Below are positions 19,980-28,401 of a stretch of DNA of 64,000 nucleotides, piece by piece. The stretch comes from Marinimicrobium alkaliphilum (GTDB lineage: Bacteria; Pseudomonadota; Gammaproteobacteria; Pseudomonadales; Cellvibrionaceae): the NCBI RefSeq assembly GCF_003259155.1, contig NZ_QGMQ01000004.1:310001-374000 (forward strand). Direction: 5' to 3'. The translations under genes were made by a program, and so were the position numbers. The notes under the pieces were generated by a model that was not told the origin of the DNA, ran no database searches, and saw nothing but the letters and a program-made list of their open reading frames with translations. Position 1 is the stretch's first letter. Each line of letters begins with the position of its first letter.

Positions 19980-22943
19980 TTAGCTATCGACGCGCGCGAT
20001 CAGCGCCTCCGCCTCTTTACGTTGTTCCTCGCTACCCTCTTCGATCACCTCGTTGAGGATGTCCCGGGCACCGTCGCTATCCCCCATATCGATATAGGCG
20101 CGAGCCAGATCGAGTTTGGTTGACGCTTCGTCTGTGTCGGCCAAGAAATCCAGCTCGGCATCCATTTCATCGTCCGACAGGTCCTCTTCCGGCGGGCGAG
20201 CCACGGGCTCTGCTTCTTCGGACACTTGCTCGGGTGCCTGTTCGGACTCAGCCTCTGCGGGCGTTTCCTGCTCGGGCCCGGCTTCCGGCTGGGCGTCGAG
20301 TTCCAGGTCCGCATCCAGTTCCGACATCTCGTCATCCAGCGCGGACAAATCGACATCGCCCATATCCATATCGAGGTCGAACTCGTCTTCCTGCCCCGCT
20401 TCCTGGGCAGGCGCCTGAGCCGTCTTCTCAGTGGAGCTCGTATCAACGTCGTCCAGGCTGACATCGAAGGCATCCTCATCGACATCTGCCTGGGCGGTTG
20501 CGTCTGAGGGCGTGCCGGAGGTATCCGTACTGTCGAAGTCAAAAGTGAAATCGTCGTCACTGACATCACCCGGGGACTCGAACTCAAGATCGGCGGCCTC
20601 GTCATCACCCTCCAAGCTCAAAGCAGAGTCATCTTTGGACTCGGGTTTGCCAGCATCACCACCGAGAGCTTCGTCGTCCAGAGAGAGATCACTGTCGAGG
20701 TCGAAGCTGAATTCATCATCGGACGCACTAGCCGGTGCAACCGCCGTAGAGGCACTCGCGTCTTCGGACTCAACAGCACCACTGTCAAAATCATCAGACA
20801 GATCAAAGTCCAGACTCTCGATCTCTCCTGCATCTTCCGTGGCAGCGTCGGTCTCGGACTCGTCAAATGACAGGTCGTAGGCCTGCTCGGGACCATCAAG
20901 CGCGTCAGGATCATCAATCAGCGGTTTCTCTGCTTCAAAACCCGGCTCTTCATCCAGGCCAAACGCCGGCTCGTCATCGTCAAAATCACCCAAGTCAAAA
21001 ACCAGGTCATCGTCACCGTCACTCGACGCAGGGGTGTCTGTGGCGCCGGCAGCAGCAACCAGGCCCGGCAACTGGGCTCTGAGCGCATTGGCATCCGCAA
21101 TTCGCGCCTGATCGCCCGTCGCGGTGAGCTGCGAATAATAAGTCTCGAAGGCTTCCGTGTTCTCGTCAGCGGCGTAGACCTCCAGCAGTTTTGAAAGGAT
21201 GGCAGCGGACCCGGGCTCTCGAGACAGCCCTTTGAGCAACAACTCTTCCGCCTGATCCAGCTTGCCGTAGGCAATATAGATCTCGGCCTCACTGACAACG
21301 TCGCCAGTCTCGGCATCAATGTCACTGTCGTCCTGATTCGTCTCCTGTCCCGCGCCGTCATAGGTCTCGTCTAAGGACTCTCCGTCACCGGCCTGCTCAT
21401 CAAAACTGAATAGATCTTCGTCGTTGTCGTCTTCCGCGCGATAGTCATCCCCGATCAGATCTTCATCGACGACCTCGTCGTCACGATCATCGGCTCCAGC
21501 CTTGCGACGGTGCACGATATACCAAGCGGCTACCAACAGCGCCAGTAACAACCCCACAAGCGGGAGCAGGAAATCTTGCAATCGATCGAATAGCGAGGGC
21601 CGCGCTGGCGCACCAACCACACGAGAAGGGTCACGAGCAGGGGCTTCGGCGGCGGCTGCAGCAGCTTCAGCTTCGGCCTGGGCACGAGCCGCTTCCGCTT
21701 CTTCCTCCGCGGCCTGCTCAGCGCGCTCCTGAGCGCGCGCTTCAGCATCTGCTATATCCGCTGGCGCTGCCTGCTCGGCTTCAACGTCCTCTGAGACAAC
21801 CGCGTCTTCAACGCTGGCACGCTCTTCGGCGGCCAACTGCAGGGCCCGCAGCTGCTCATTGCTGGCCTGGATCAGGCGCTCCATGGTGTCGATCTGCTCT
21901 TCAAGCTCACGCACCCGAGAGGTCAGTTCAGTGTTTTCCCGGCGAGACTTATCAAGCTCTTCCTGGGTGGCGGACAACTCACCGGCGAGCTGTTCGCTGC
22001 GGGCGTCCGCACCGTCTGCTCGACCTGTCTGTGCACCCTCGGCACTACCCGGGGTAGCCAGACGCAGTTGACCTGACGGCTCCGACGCCTCGCGCTGCGG
22101 CGCGGCGCGGCGCTGACCGGCATCCAGCTGGGCTCCGGTGGTACGCTCGGACCAGGCACGATTCTGCGCAGCCACTTGGGAAACGGCCTGTTGATTATTG
22201 AGCGAGCGAATCTCATCAGCATCGGGCACACGCAGGACCTGACCGCGGCGCAGCAGGTTGATGTTACCGTCGATAAAAGCCTCGGGGTTGGCGCGCTGCA
22301 AGGCAAGCATGGTTTGCTGGACCGAGACGCTGCGATCGGGCCGAACCCGCAAAGCAATTTCCCAGAGGGTATCGTTGGCCTGAATGGGCCCGTAAACATC
22401 GCCGCGCGCTCGCGCCGGGGTCGCCTCTCGCTGGGGCTGCTCGCGACGCGGTTCGGTCCGCGGTTGTGTCGCGGGGGCCTGGCGCGGCTGTGTCGGTGCC
22501 TGACGTGCGGCCTCTACCGGCTGTGCGGGCTGATCGTCATCAAAGGTAGGCAGATCAAACAGAAGGGTGTATTCACGCAACAGGCGGCCGCTGGGCCAGC
22601 GGGCTTCTACCAGAAAATTCAAAAAGGGTTCGCGCACCCGGCGCTGACTGCTCAAGCGGACAACGGGACCACCTGGAGCATCCAGGTCGACGGTGAACTC
22701 TACCTCACGGTGAAACGCCTCGACCGGAATTCCGGCGCGCCGAAAGTCATCCCCCGGCGCCATGCGCACGACGATGTCGCTGGCGTGACGTTCACGCACA
22801 TTGAGGAGCCTGATCTCAGCCTCAAGCGGCTGGTTCAGGGCTGACTCCAGGGTAATTTCCCCCAAACCCATAGCGCTGACCTGTTGCGCGACAGCAACGA
22901 AGGCAAACACACTCAGCGTAATCAGCTTGCGAAGCAGATGCAT
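19980..22943 (-). CDS. fimV: Polar hub protein FimV
   Basis: A 987-residue inner-membrane protein. Signal peptide 1-24; conserved FimV N-domain about 25-135; Pro/Gln/Arg-rich linker 140-182; LysM peptidoglycan-binding domain about 185-240 (NDTLWEIALRVRP...RRGQVLRVP); coiled coil about 318-370; Ala/Glu-rich stretch 390-435; transmembrane helix 459-477; TPR-like region near 555-620; a very acidic, Asp/Ser-rich cytoplasmic stretch about 640-920; and the conserved C-terminal FimV motif (DDEMDAELDFLADTDEASTKLDLARAYIDMGD in two parts). In Pseudomonas and Vibrio it places pili, flagella and chemotaxis proteins at the pole. The asd-fimV-truA order is standard. Confidence 0.93.
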   Translation of the reverse strand: MHLLRKLITLSVFAFVAVAQQVSAMGLGEITLESALNQPLEAEIRLLNVRERHASDIVVRMAPGDDFRRAGIPVEAFHREVEFTVDLDAPGGPVVRLSSQRRVREPFLNFLVEARWPSGRLLREYTLLFDLPTFDDDQPAQPVEAARQAPTQPRQAPATQPRTEPRREQPQREATPARARGDVYGPIQANDTLWEIALRVRPDRSVSVQQTMLALQRANPEAFIDGNINLLRRGQVLRVPDADEIRSLNNQQAVSQVAAQNRAWSERTTGAQLDAGQRRAAPQREASEPSGQLRLATPGSAEGAQTGRADGADARSEQLAGELSATQEELDKSRRENTELTSRVRELEEQIDTMERLIQASNEQLRALQLAAEERASVEDAVVSEDVEAEQAAPADIADAEARAQERAEQAAEEEAEAARAQAEAEAAAAAAEAPARDPSRVVGAPARPSLFDRLQDFLLPLVGLLLALLVAAWYIVHRRKAGADDRDDEVVDEDLIGDDYRAEDDNDEDLFSFDEQAGDGESLDETYDGAGQETNQDDSDIDAETGDVVSEAEIYIAYGKLDQAEELLLKGLSREPGSAAILSKLLEVYAADENTEAFETYYSQLTATGDQARIADANALRAQLPGLVAAAGATDTPASSDGDDDLVFDLGDFDDDEPAFGLDEEPGFEAEKPLIDDPDALDGPEQAYDLSFDESETDAATEDAGEIESLDFDLSDDFDSGAVESEDASASTAVAPASASDDEFSFDLDSDLSLDDEALGGDAGKPESKDDSALSLEGDDEAADLEFESPGDVSDDDFTFDFDSTDTSGTPSDATAQADVDEDAFDVSLDDVDTSSTEKTAQAPAQEAGQEDEFDLDMDMGDVDLSALDDEMSELDADLELDAQPEAGPEQETPAEAESEQAPEQVSEEAEPVARPPEEDLSDDEMDAELDFLADTDEASTKLDLARAYIDMGDSDGARDILNEVIEEGSEEQRKEAEALIARVDS

Positions 22944-23191
22944 AGATTGATCCTTTATTATCTCCCTGGCGCCCTGTGCCTGATAATACTACCGCCATTT
23001 CCGGCGGCTCCCAAGGGCACGATAGAAGCGTTTTAAGGGATGCACTTAGCCCCCAAGAGCTCGAATGCATCTTCACTAATGTTCGTAAGTATTCATTATA
23101 AATAGGCTTTTATCAATACTTATAACCCATACAAGTCAATGCACCTGGCATCTTTTTTCTCATTTCTTGGACTGTGCCACAAAAAAAATGC
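22944..23191. other. fimV upstream region
   Basis: An AT-rich gap between the fimV start and the asd terminator. It holds no convincing ORF. A dyad TAAGTATT (23086-23093) / AATACTTA (23115-23122) separated by 21 bp is the only visible structure, in the position of a fimV promoter or operator. No clear -35/-10 pair could be fixed. Confidence 0.4.
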
Positions 23192-23227
23192 AAAAACCCC
23201 CGATCGAGACACTCGGTCGGGGGTTTT
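23192..23227 (-). terminator. asd terminator
   Basis: AAAACCCCCGA and TCGGGGGTTTT arms around a short loop form a strong stem ending in a T-run on both strands. It lies 34 bases after the asd stop and would separate asd from fimV. Confidence 0.85.
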
Positions 23228-23260
23228 AAAAAGCGGAAAATGTGATTTTCCGCGCCTAAA

Positions 23261-24370
23261 TCAGGCTTCTTTCAGAATACGCAAGACGCGGCGCAGAGGC
23301 TCCGCAGCGCCCCACAGCAACTGATCACCCACTGTGAACGCGGACAGGTACTGAGGCCCCATGTTCATTTTACGCAAACGACCCACCGGCACTTCAAGCG
23401 TGCCAGTCACCGCTGTCGGCGTCAGACCGCGCAGAGACGCATCACGCTCGTTCGGAATCACTTTTGCCCACTGATTGGCCTCGGCGATGATCGACTCGAT
23501 TTCATCCAGAGGCGCGTCCTTGGTCAGCTTGATGGTCAGCGCCTGGCTGTGGCAACGCATGGCACCCACGCGCACACACAGACCGTCGATCGGGATCGGG
23601 TTATCGCTGCGACCCAGAATCTTGTTGGTCTCGACATGCCCCTTCCATTCTTCTTTACTCTGCTTGTTGTCCAGCTGCTTGTCGATAAACGGCAACAGAC
23701 TGCCCGCCAGCGGGTGGTCAAACTGGTCGGTCGGAAAACCGCTGCTACGCATGGTTTCGGCAACTTTACGGTCAATATCAAGAATCGCCGACGAGGGATT
23801 GTCCAGCTCGGGCTTGACCGCATCGCGCAGTGCGCCCATCTGGCTCAACAATTCGCGCATATTCTGGGCACCGGCACCACTGGCGGCCTGGTACGTCATC
23901 GAAGTGACCCACTCCACCAGGCCCTCGCGGAACAGCCCGCCCAGGCCCATCAGCATCAGGCTTACAGTGCAATTACCGCCAACGTAGTTTTTAACGCCGC
24001 TACTGATACTTTCTTCAATCACATCCAGGTTCACCGGATCCAACACCAGCGCCGCATCATCGGCCATACGCAGGGTCGAGGCGGCGTCAATCCAGTAGCC
24101 TTTCCAGCCCCCTTCGCGCAGCTTGCCAAACACCTCATTGGTGTAGTCGCCACCCTGACAGGTCACAATTGCATCGAGCGCCTTGAGCGCGTCGAGATCA
24201 AAGGCATCTTTCAGCGGCGGAACGCCACTCTTCACTGCTGGCGCTTGACCGCCGGCATTCGAGGTAGAGAAAAACACCGGATCGATATCGGCAAAGTCGT
24301 TCTCCGCCTGCATCCGCTCCATCAGCACCGAGCCGACCATACCGCGCCAACCTACAAAACCTACTTTCAT
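23261..24370 (-). CDS. asd: Aspartate-semialdehyde dehydrogenase
   Basis: A 369-residue NADPH enzyme reducing aspartyl phosphate to the semialdehyde, the branch point to lysine/diaminopimelate, threonine and methionine. The nucleotide site is [12 protein letters not shown] at the N-terminus and the acyl cysteine is C134 in [10 protein letters not shown]. The gammaproteobacterial length and VGWRG motif fit. In pseudomonads a non-catalytic usg-like copy often follows; none is present here. It is 250 bp downstream of leuB, with a large palindromic repeat in the gap. Confidence 0.95.
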   Translation of the reverse strand: MKVGFVGWRGMVGSVLMERMQAENDFADIDPVFFSTSNAGGQAPAVKSGVPPLKDAFDLDALKALDAIVTCQGGDYTNEVFGKLREGGWKGYWIDAASTLRMADDAALVLDPVNLDVIEESISSGVKNYVGGNCTVSLMLMGLGGLFREGLVEWVTSMTYQAASGAGAQNMRELLSQMGALRDAVKPELDNPSSAILDIDRKVAETMRSSGFPTDQFDHPLAGSLLPFIDKQLDNKQSKEEWKGHVETNKILGRSDNPIPIDGLCVRVGAMRCHSQALTIKLTKDAPLDEIESIIAEANQWAKVIPNERDASLRGLTPTAVTGTLEVPVGRLRKMNMGPQYLSAFTVGDQLLWGAAEPLRRVLRILKEA

Positions 24371-24427
24371 ACCTTCTCTCCTCTACTCAAGTTGAAACTC
24401 TTTTACTTCCAAACCTCGGATTTCGAG

Positions 24428-24538
24428 GGTTGAGGGCGGGCATCCCTTTCCGGGACACGCCGTAAACCCATCCCTGGGGGCTCGACTGCCGCCGTCCAGG
24501 CGGCAGACGGTCCCGGAAAGGGATACCCGCCCTCAACC
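24428..24538 (-). repeat. Structured palindromic repeat, copy A
   Basis: Outer arms 24428-24456 and 24510-24538 are complementary at 28 of 29 positions. Inside are a perfect 8-bp hairpin with a GTCCA loop (24486-24506) and a 4-bp hairpin CCCA-TCCC-TGGG (24467-24478). On the minus strand the fixed box reads TTTACGGCGTGTCC, ending in the outer arm. It shares this box and layout with the copies near 28.0 and 28.2 kb, but the arms differ in sequence. It fills the asd-leuB gap. Confidence 0.9.
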
Positions 24539-24620
24539 ATCAGCTTCGGCGGTTAACCGTCTGGCGCGATGTAGGTTGCTGTCAGCCCGTCGCAACCGGT
24601 CGAAACGCGCCAGTCGGTCA

Positions 24621-25697
24621 CTAGCCCAAAGCCGCCAGCACCGCATCCCCCATCTCGGAGGTCGACACCCGCCGGGTACCCTCTGTATGGATATCCGCCG
24701 TGCGATACCCCTGATCCAGCACCTTGCCGACCGCCGCCTCAATCGCCTCCGCCGCCTCCGGCATGCCCAGAGAGTAGCGCAACATCATGGCGCCCGACAG
24801 GATCGTCGCCAGCGGGTTGGCAATACCCTGCCCGGCAATATCCGGGGCCGAGCCGTGGCAGGGCTCATACATCCCCCGCCCGTCTTTATCCAGAGACGCC
24901 GAGGGCAACATACCGATGGAGCCCGTCAACATCGCTGCCGCGTCAGACAGAATATCACCAAACATGTTGCCGGTGACAATCACATCAAACTGCTTGGGCG
25001 CGCGCACCAGTTGCATGGCGGCGTTGTCGACGTACATATGGCTGAGCTCGACATCCGGATACTCCGGCGCCAAACGATCCATGACTTCGCGCCAGAGCAT
25101 GGTCGCCTCCAGGACGTTGGCCTTGTCCACCGAGCAGAGCTTGCCATTGCGTTTGCGCGCCATCTCGAAGGCACTGCGGCCAATGCGCTCGATCTCGCTT
25201 TCACTGTACTTATAGGTGTTGTACCCCTCGCGTTCGCCATTGTCCAGCGTGCGAATACCCCGGGGTTCACCGAAATAAATGCCGCCTGCCAGCTCGCGCA
25301 CAATCAGAATATCCAGACCGGACACCACTTCCGGCTTCAGGGAGGAAGCCTCCACCAGCTGGGGGTAGAGTAACGCCGGACGCAAGTTGGCATAGAGCAC
25401 CAACTCCGAGCGCATTTTCAGCAAGCCCTTTTCCGGACGGATGGCGCGATCGAGCTTGTCCCATTTGGGGCCGCCCACGGCGCCAAGCAGAATAGCGTCT
25501 GCATTGCGCGCGCGCGCCAGGGTCTCGTCGGCGAGAGGTACGCCGTGCTTGTCAATGGCGCAGCCGCCCATGAGATCTTCTTCGAAGGTCAACCCCAGGT
25601 TGTGAGTGTCATTGACTCTGGTCAGTACTTTTTGGGCCTCGGCGACAATTTCAGGTCCGATGCCGTCGCCGGGGAGTACCAGGATGTGTTTGGTCAC
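24621..25697 (-). CDS. leuB: 3-isopropylmalate dehydrogenase
   Basis: A 358-residue beta-decarboxylating dehydrogenase of leucine synthesis, converting 3-isopropylmalate to 2-ketoisocaproate with [17 protein letters not shown] opens the protein, and [16 protein letters not shown] and [10 protein letters not shown] cover substrate and metal binding, with [16 protein letters not shown] near the C-terminus for NAD. Full length. It follows leuD by 155 bp, and that gap holds a REP-like pair rather than a gene. Confidence 0.96.
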   Translation of the reverse strand: MTKHILVLPGDGIGPEIVAEAQKVLTRVNDTHNLGLTFEEDLMGGCAIDKHGVPLADETLARARNADAILLGAVGGPKWDKLDRAIRPEKGLLKMRSELVLYANLRPALLYPQLVEASSLKPEVVSGLDILIVRELAGGIYFGEPRGIRTLDNGEREGYNTYKYSESEIERIGRSAFEMARKRNGKLCSVDKANVLEATMLWREVMDRLAPEYPDVELSHMYVDNAAMQLVRAPKQFDVIVTGNMFGDILSDAAAMLTGSIGMLPSASLDKDGRGMYEPCHGSAPDIAGQGIANPLATILSGAMMLRYSLGMPEAAEAIEAAVGKVLDQGYRTADIHTEGTRRVSTSEMGDAVLAALG

Positions 25698-25746
25698 GGT
25701 GTTTTTCCTATTTTCAAAAATGTTTTGTTAGGGTTTGGTGCTTCAG

Positions 25747-25834
25747 GTGTCGGATTACGCTGCGCTAATCCGACCTACTGGATACCTCGTGCCATTGTCC
25801 GTGTAGGTCGGATTAGCCGAAGGCGTAACCCGAC
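25747..25834. repeat. REP-like inverted pair between leuB and leuD
   Basis: Two REP-type units face each other. The first (25747-25778) contains the dyad GTCGGATTA/TAATCCGAC and ends CCTAC; the second (25803-25834) begins GTAGG and carries the reverse arrangement. A 24-bp spacer holding GTGCCATTGT lies between them. The same unit recurs near 28.15, 61.9 and 63.5 kb. Confidence 0.85.
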
Positions 25835-25852
25835 AACCCGCACCATCTGTCA

Positions 25853-26503
25853 TCAACCGCGCACGGCGTCAAACAACCAGGGGGCCTTTTTGCGCCGACG
25901 CGTCTCGTACGCCTTGATGGCGTCCGCGTGCTCCAGAGTCAAACCGATATCGTCCAGACCATTAAGCAGACAGTGCTTGCGGAACTCGTCAATATCAAAC
26001 GCGAACACATCGCCACCGGGCGTGGTCACGGTCTGCGCTTCAAGATCAATGGCCAACGCATAGCCTTCGTGGGCATACATTTCCTGAAACAGCTGTTCGA
26101 CAACCTCTTCCGACAAGGTAATCGGCAGGATCCCGTTCTTAAAACAGTTGTTATAGAAAATCTCCGCAAAACTCGGCGCAATCACACTGCGAAAACCGAA
26201 GTCTTCCAGGGCCCAGGGGGCATGCTCACGGCTAGAACCGCAACCAAAGTTTTTGCGTGTCAACAAAACGCTGGCACCCTTGTAGCGCGCAAAATTAAGC
26301 GGAAATTCCGGGTTCAACGGTCGCCCGGTGCACTCCTGATCGGGCTGCCCCTCATCCAGATAGCGCAGCTCATCAAACAGGTTTTTACCGAAGCCGGTCC
26401 GCTTGATGGACTTCAAAAACTGTTTCGGAATAATCATGTCGGTATCGACGTTGGCCCGATCCATGGGCGCCGCGATACCGGTGTGTTGGGTAAATGCTTT
26501 CAT
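25853..26503 (-). CDS. leuD: 3-isopropylmalate dehydratase small subunit
   Basis: A 216-residue swivelling domain of the aconitase-family isomerase, working with LeuC to move the hydroxyl group of isopropylmalate. [13 protein letters not shown] (about 19-31) and [15 protein letters not shown] are the conserved blocks. It begins 13 bp after leuC, so LeuC and LeuD are probably made together in a 1:1 complex. Confidence 0.95.
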   Translation of the reverse strand: MKAFTQHTGIAAPMDRANVDTDMIIPKQFLKSIKRTGFGKNLFDELRYLDEGQPDQECTGRPLNPEFPLNFARYKGASVLLTRKNFGCGSSREHAPWALEDFGFRSVIAPSFAEIFYNNCFKNGILPITLSEEVVEQLFQEMYAHEGYALAIDLEAQTVTTPGGDVFAFDIDEFRKHCLLNGLDDIGLTLEHADAIKAYETRRRKKAPWLFDAVRG

Positions 26504-26516
26504 GGTTTAATTCTCC

Positions 26517-27950
26517 TCATGCCGCTGTAGCGGTCAATTCCCGCACATCGACAAAATGACCGGCGATAGCCGCGGCCGCCGCCATCGCGGGGCTCACCAG
26601 GTGGGTGCGCCCGCCGTAGCCCTGACGCCCTTCAAAGTTGCGGTTCGAGGTGGACGCACAGTGCTCCCCTGCCCCCAACTTGTCCGCATTCATGGCCAGG
26701 CACATGGAGCAGCCCGGCTCGCGCCATTCGAAACCGGCCTCCAGCAAAATCAGGTGCAAACCTTCTTTTTCCGCTTGCGCTTTCACCTGACCGGAACCCG
26801 GCACCACCATGGCCTGTTTGATACTGCTGGCCACCTTGCGCCCCTTGGCCACCGCAGCCGCTGCACGAATATCCTCAATGCGCGAATTGGTGCAGGAACC
26901 GATAAACACCCGATCCAGGTTGATCGCGGTCATCGGCTGTCCGGCCTTGAGCCCCATATAGTCGAGCGCGCGCTTCATACCCTCGCGTTTGACCGGGTCA
27001 CTCTCCTGGTCCGGATCAGGCACGCTCGCATGAACCGGAACCACCATCTCCGGCGAGGTCCCCCAACTGACCTGGGGCAGAATATCGTCGGCGTGCAACT
27101 CGATCACCTTGTCAAAGTCCGCACCTTCGTCGCTGACCAGATCCCGCCAGGCTTCAACGGCCTTATCCCAGTCTTCGCCTTTAGGCGCATACGGACGGCC
27201 TTTGACGTAGTCGATCGTGGTCTGATCCACCGCCACCATACCCGCGCGCGCACCGGCTTCGATCGCCATATTGCAGACAGTCATGCGCCCTTCCATGCTC
27301 ATATCCCGAAAGACCTGACCGCCAAACTCGATGGCGTAGCCGGTGCCGCCGGCCGTACCGATTTTGCCGATAATCGCCAAAATCACATCCTTGGAGGTCA
27401 CGCCCTCGCCGAGGACACCCTCCACCTTGACGAGCATGTTTTTCATTTTCTTGGCCACCAGACACTGGGTCGCCATCACATGCTCGACTTCACTGGTGCC
27501 AATGCCGTGCGCAAGTGCACCCAAGGCGCCGTTGGTGGCGGTATGCGAGTCACCGCAGACGATCGTCATACCGGGCAGCGACGCGCCGCTCTCGGGACCG
27601 ATCACATGCACAATGCCCTGGCGGTGATCGTTGATTTTGTATTCAACGATGCCAAACTCATCGCAGTTGTCGTCGAGGGTCTGCACCTGAATCAGAGACA
27701 CCGGGTCCTGAATGCCCTGCACCCCACTGGCCCGCTCAAGCGCCGATGTCGGCACATTGTGGTCGGGCGTCGCCAGAATAGAATCCACCCGCCAGGGCTT
27801 ACGTCCGGCCAGACGCAGACCTTCAAACGCCTGGGGCGAGGTCACTTCGTGGATGATGTGGCGATCGATATAGATCAACGCCGAGCCATCGTCGCGCTGC
27901 TGCACGAGATGCGCATCCCACAATTTGTCATAAAGCGTACGAGCAGACAT
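26517..27950 (-). CDS. leuC: 3-isopropylmalate dehydratase large subunit
   Basis: A 477-residue aconitase-fold subunit carrying the 4Fe-4S cluster. The cluster cysteines lie in [12 protein letters not shown] and [28 protein letters not shown] marks the N-terminal domain. I start at [14 protein letters not shown] (27950), preceded by GAGGAA six bases upstream; an in-frame ATG at 28028 would add a non-conserved leader that reaches repeat copy B. It is the first gene of leuCDB-asd and diverges from a LysR regulator, the usual arrangement for substrate-responsive control. Confidence 0.95.
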   Translation of the reverse strand: MSARTLYDKLWDAHLVQQRDDGSALIYIDRHIIHEVTSPQAFEGLRLAGRKPWRVDSILATPDHNVPTSALERASGVQGIQDPVSLIQVQTLDDNCDEFGIVEYKINDHRQGIVHVIGPESGASLPGMTIVCGDSHTATNGALGALAHGIGTSEVEHVMATQCLVAKKMKNMLVKVEGVLGEGVTSKDVILAIIGKIGTAGGTGYAIEFGGQVFRDMSMEGRMTVCNMAIEAGARAGMVAVDQTTIDYVKGRPYAPKGEDWDKAVEAWRDLVSDEGADFDKVIELHADDILPQVSWGTSPEMVVPVHASVPDPDQESDPVKREGMKRALDYMGLKAGQPMTAINLDRVFIGSCTNSRIEDIRAAAAVAKGRKVASSIKQAMVVPGSGQVKAQAEKEGLHLILLEAGFEWREPGCSMCLAMNADKLGAGEHCASTSNRNFEGRQGYGGRTHLVSPAMAAAAAIAGHFVDVRELTATAA

Positions 27951-28002
27951 TTTCTGTTCCTCATTGTCGTTAGACACGCCGTTGGAAGAGGCGAGCCCGT
28001 TG

Positions 28003-28016
28003 ATACCCATGGGTAT
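28003..28016. repeat. 14-bp perfect palindrome in leuC leader
   Basis: ATACCCATGGGTAT is a perfect palindrome that abuts the left arm of repeat copy B and lies about 50 bases upstream of the leuC start. A protein-binding site or part of the repeat insertion are both possible. Confidence 0.5.
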
Positions 28017-28119
28017 GAGCGGCCGCAAAGACCGGGCAGGACACGCCGTAAACCCATCCTTGGGGGCTCGACGCGCGAGTCCCGCGCGCGACGGTCCTGC
28101 CCACCCTTTCCGGCCGCTC
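28017..28119 (-). repeat. Structured palindromic repeat, copy B
   Basis: Arms 28017-28042 and 28094-28119 pair at 22 of 26 positions and are unrelated to copy A arms except near the inner ends. Inner hairpins are CGCGCG...CGCGCG (28072-28090) and CCCA-TCCT-TGGG (28053-28064). The segment ACACGCCGTAAACCCATCC followed by TTGGGGGCTCGAC matches copy A almost base for base. It lies just upstream of leuC. Confidence 0.9.
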
Positions 28120-28141
28120 CTGCCAACGTTGGGTGCCTCAC

Positions 28142-28174
28142 TGTCGGATTACGGCTTCGCCTAATCCGACCTAC
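28142..28174. repeat. Single REP-like unit
   Basis: GTCGGATTA and TAATCCGAC arms (28043 series positions 28143-28151 and 28162-28170) around CGGCTTCGCC, then CTAC. It sits between structured repeats B and C. Confidence 0.85.
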
Positions 28175-28195
28175 GGGAAACTCTGTGCGAAGACA

Positions 28196-28296
28196 GTGTC
28201 GGGTAGCGGGGTTGGGGACTGTAGGAGGCATGGATGCCGACTTCAAGCGTACAAGGACCGTATTCACAGCGTGTCCCCAACCCCGCTACCTGACAC
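28196..28296 (+). repeat. Structured palindromic repeat, copy C
   Basis: Arms 28196-28219 and 28273-28296 pair at 23 of 24 positions. Inside are hairpins GGCA-TGGA-TGCC (28227-28238) and TAC-AAGGACC-GTA (28250-28262), then TTCACAGCGTGTCC. This is the same order of elements as copies A and B read on the opposite strand, with a longer linker and different arms. It lies 106 bp upstream of the LysR start. Confidence 0.88.
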
Positions 28297-28369
28297 GGTC
28301 GCCACAAGCTATGACGCTATTGTAAGCGGGAGCACCCAATAACTCAAATTCATATTTTTCATCTATTGC

Positions 28370-28384
28370 ATTCCAAAAAGGAAT
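28370..28384. promoter_or_regulatory. Candidate LysR-type operator
   Basis: ATTCC-AAAAA-GGAAT is a perfect dyad with the T-N11-A form typical of LysR-family sites, centred 25 bases before the regulator's ATG in the divergent leuC/LysR gap. Binding is inferred, not shown. Confidence 0.5.
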
Positions 28385-28401
28385 ACGGAATACTCAACCC
28401 C

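Noticed and set aside
27951-28028. leuC leader peptide with attenuation
   Set aside because: The in-frame extension upstream of leuC is not rich in leucine codons and shows no stop before leuC; no terminator/antiterminator pair could be drawn.
24428-28296. CRISPR array
   Set aside because: The repeats are few, palindromic, about 100 bp, far apart and differ in their arms; there are no regular spacers or cas genes.
26556-28325. 589-residue plus-strand ORF
   Set aside because: Antisense to leuC over most of its length and made of His/Arg-rich low-information sequence; leuC is clearly the real gene.
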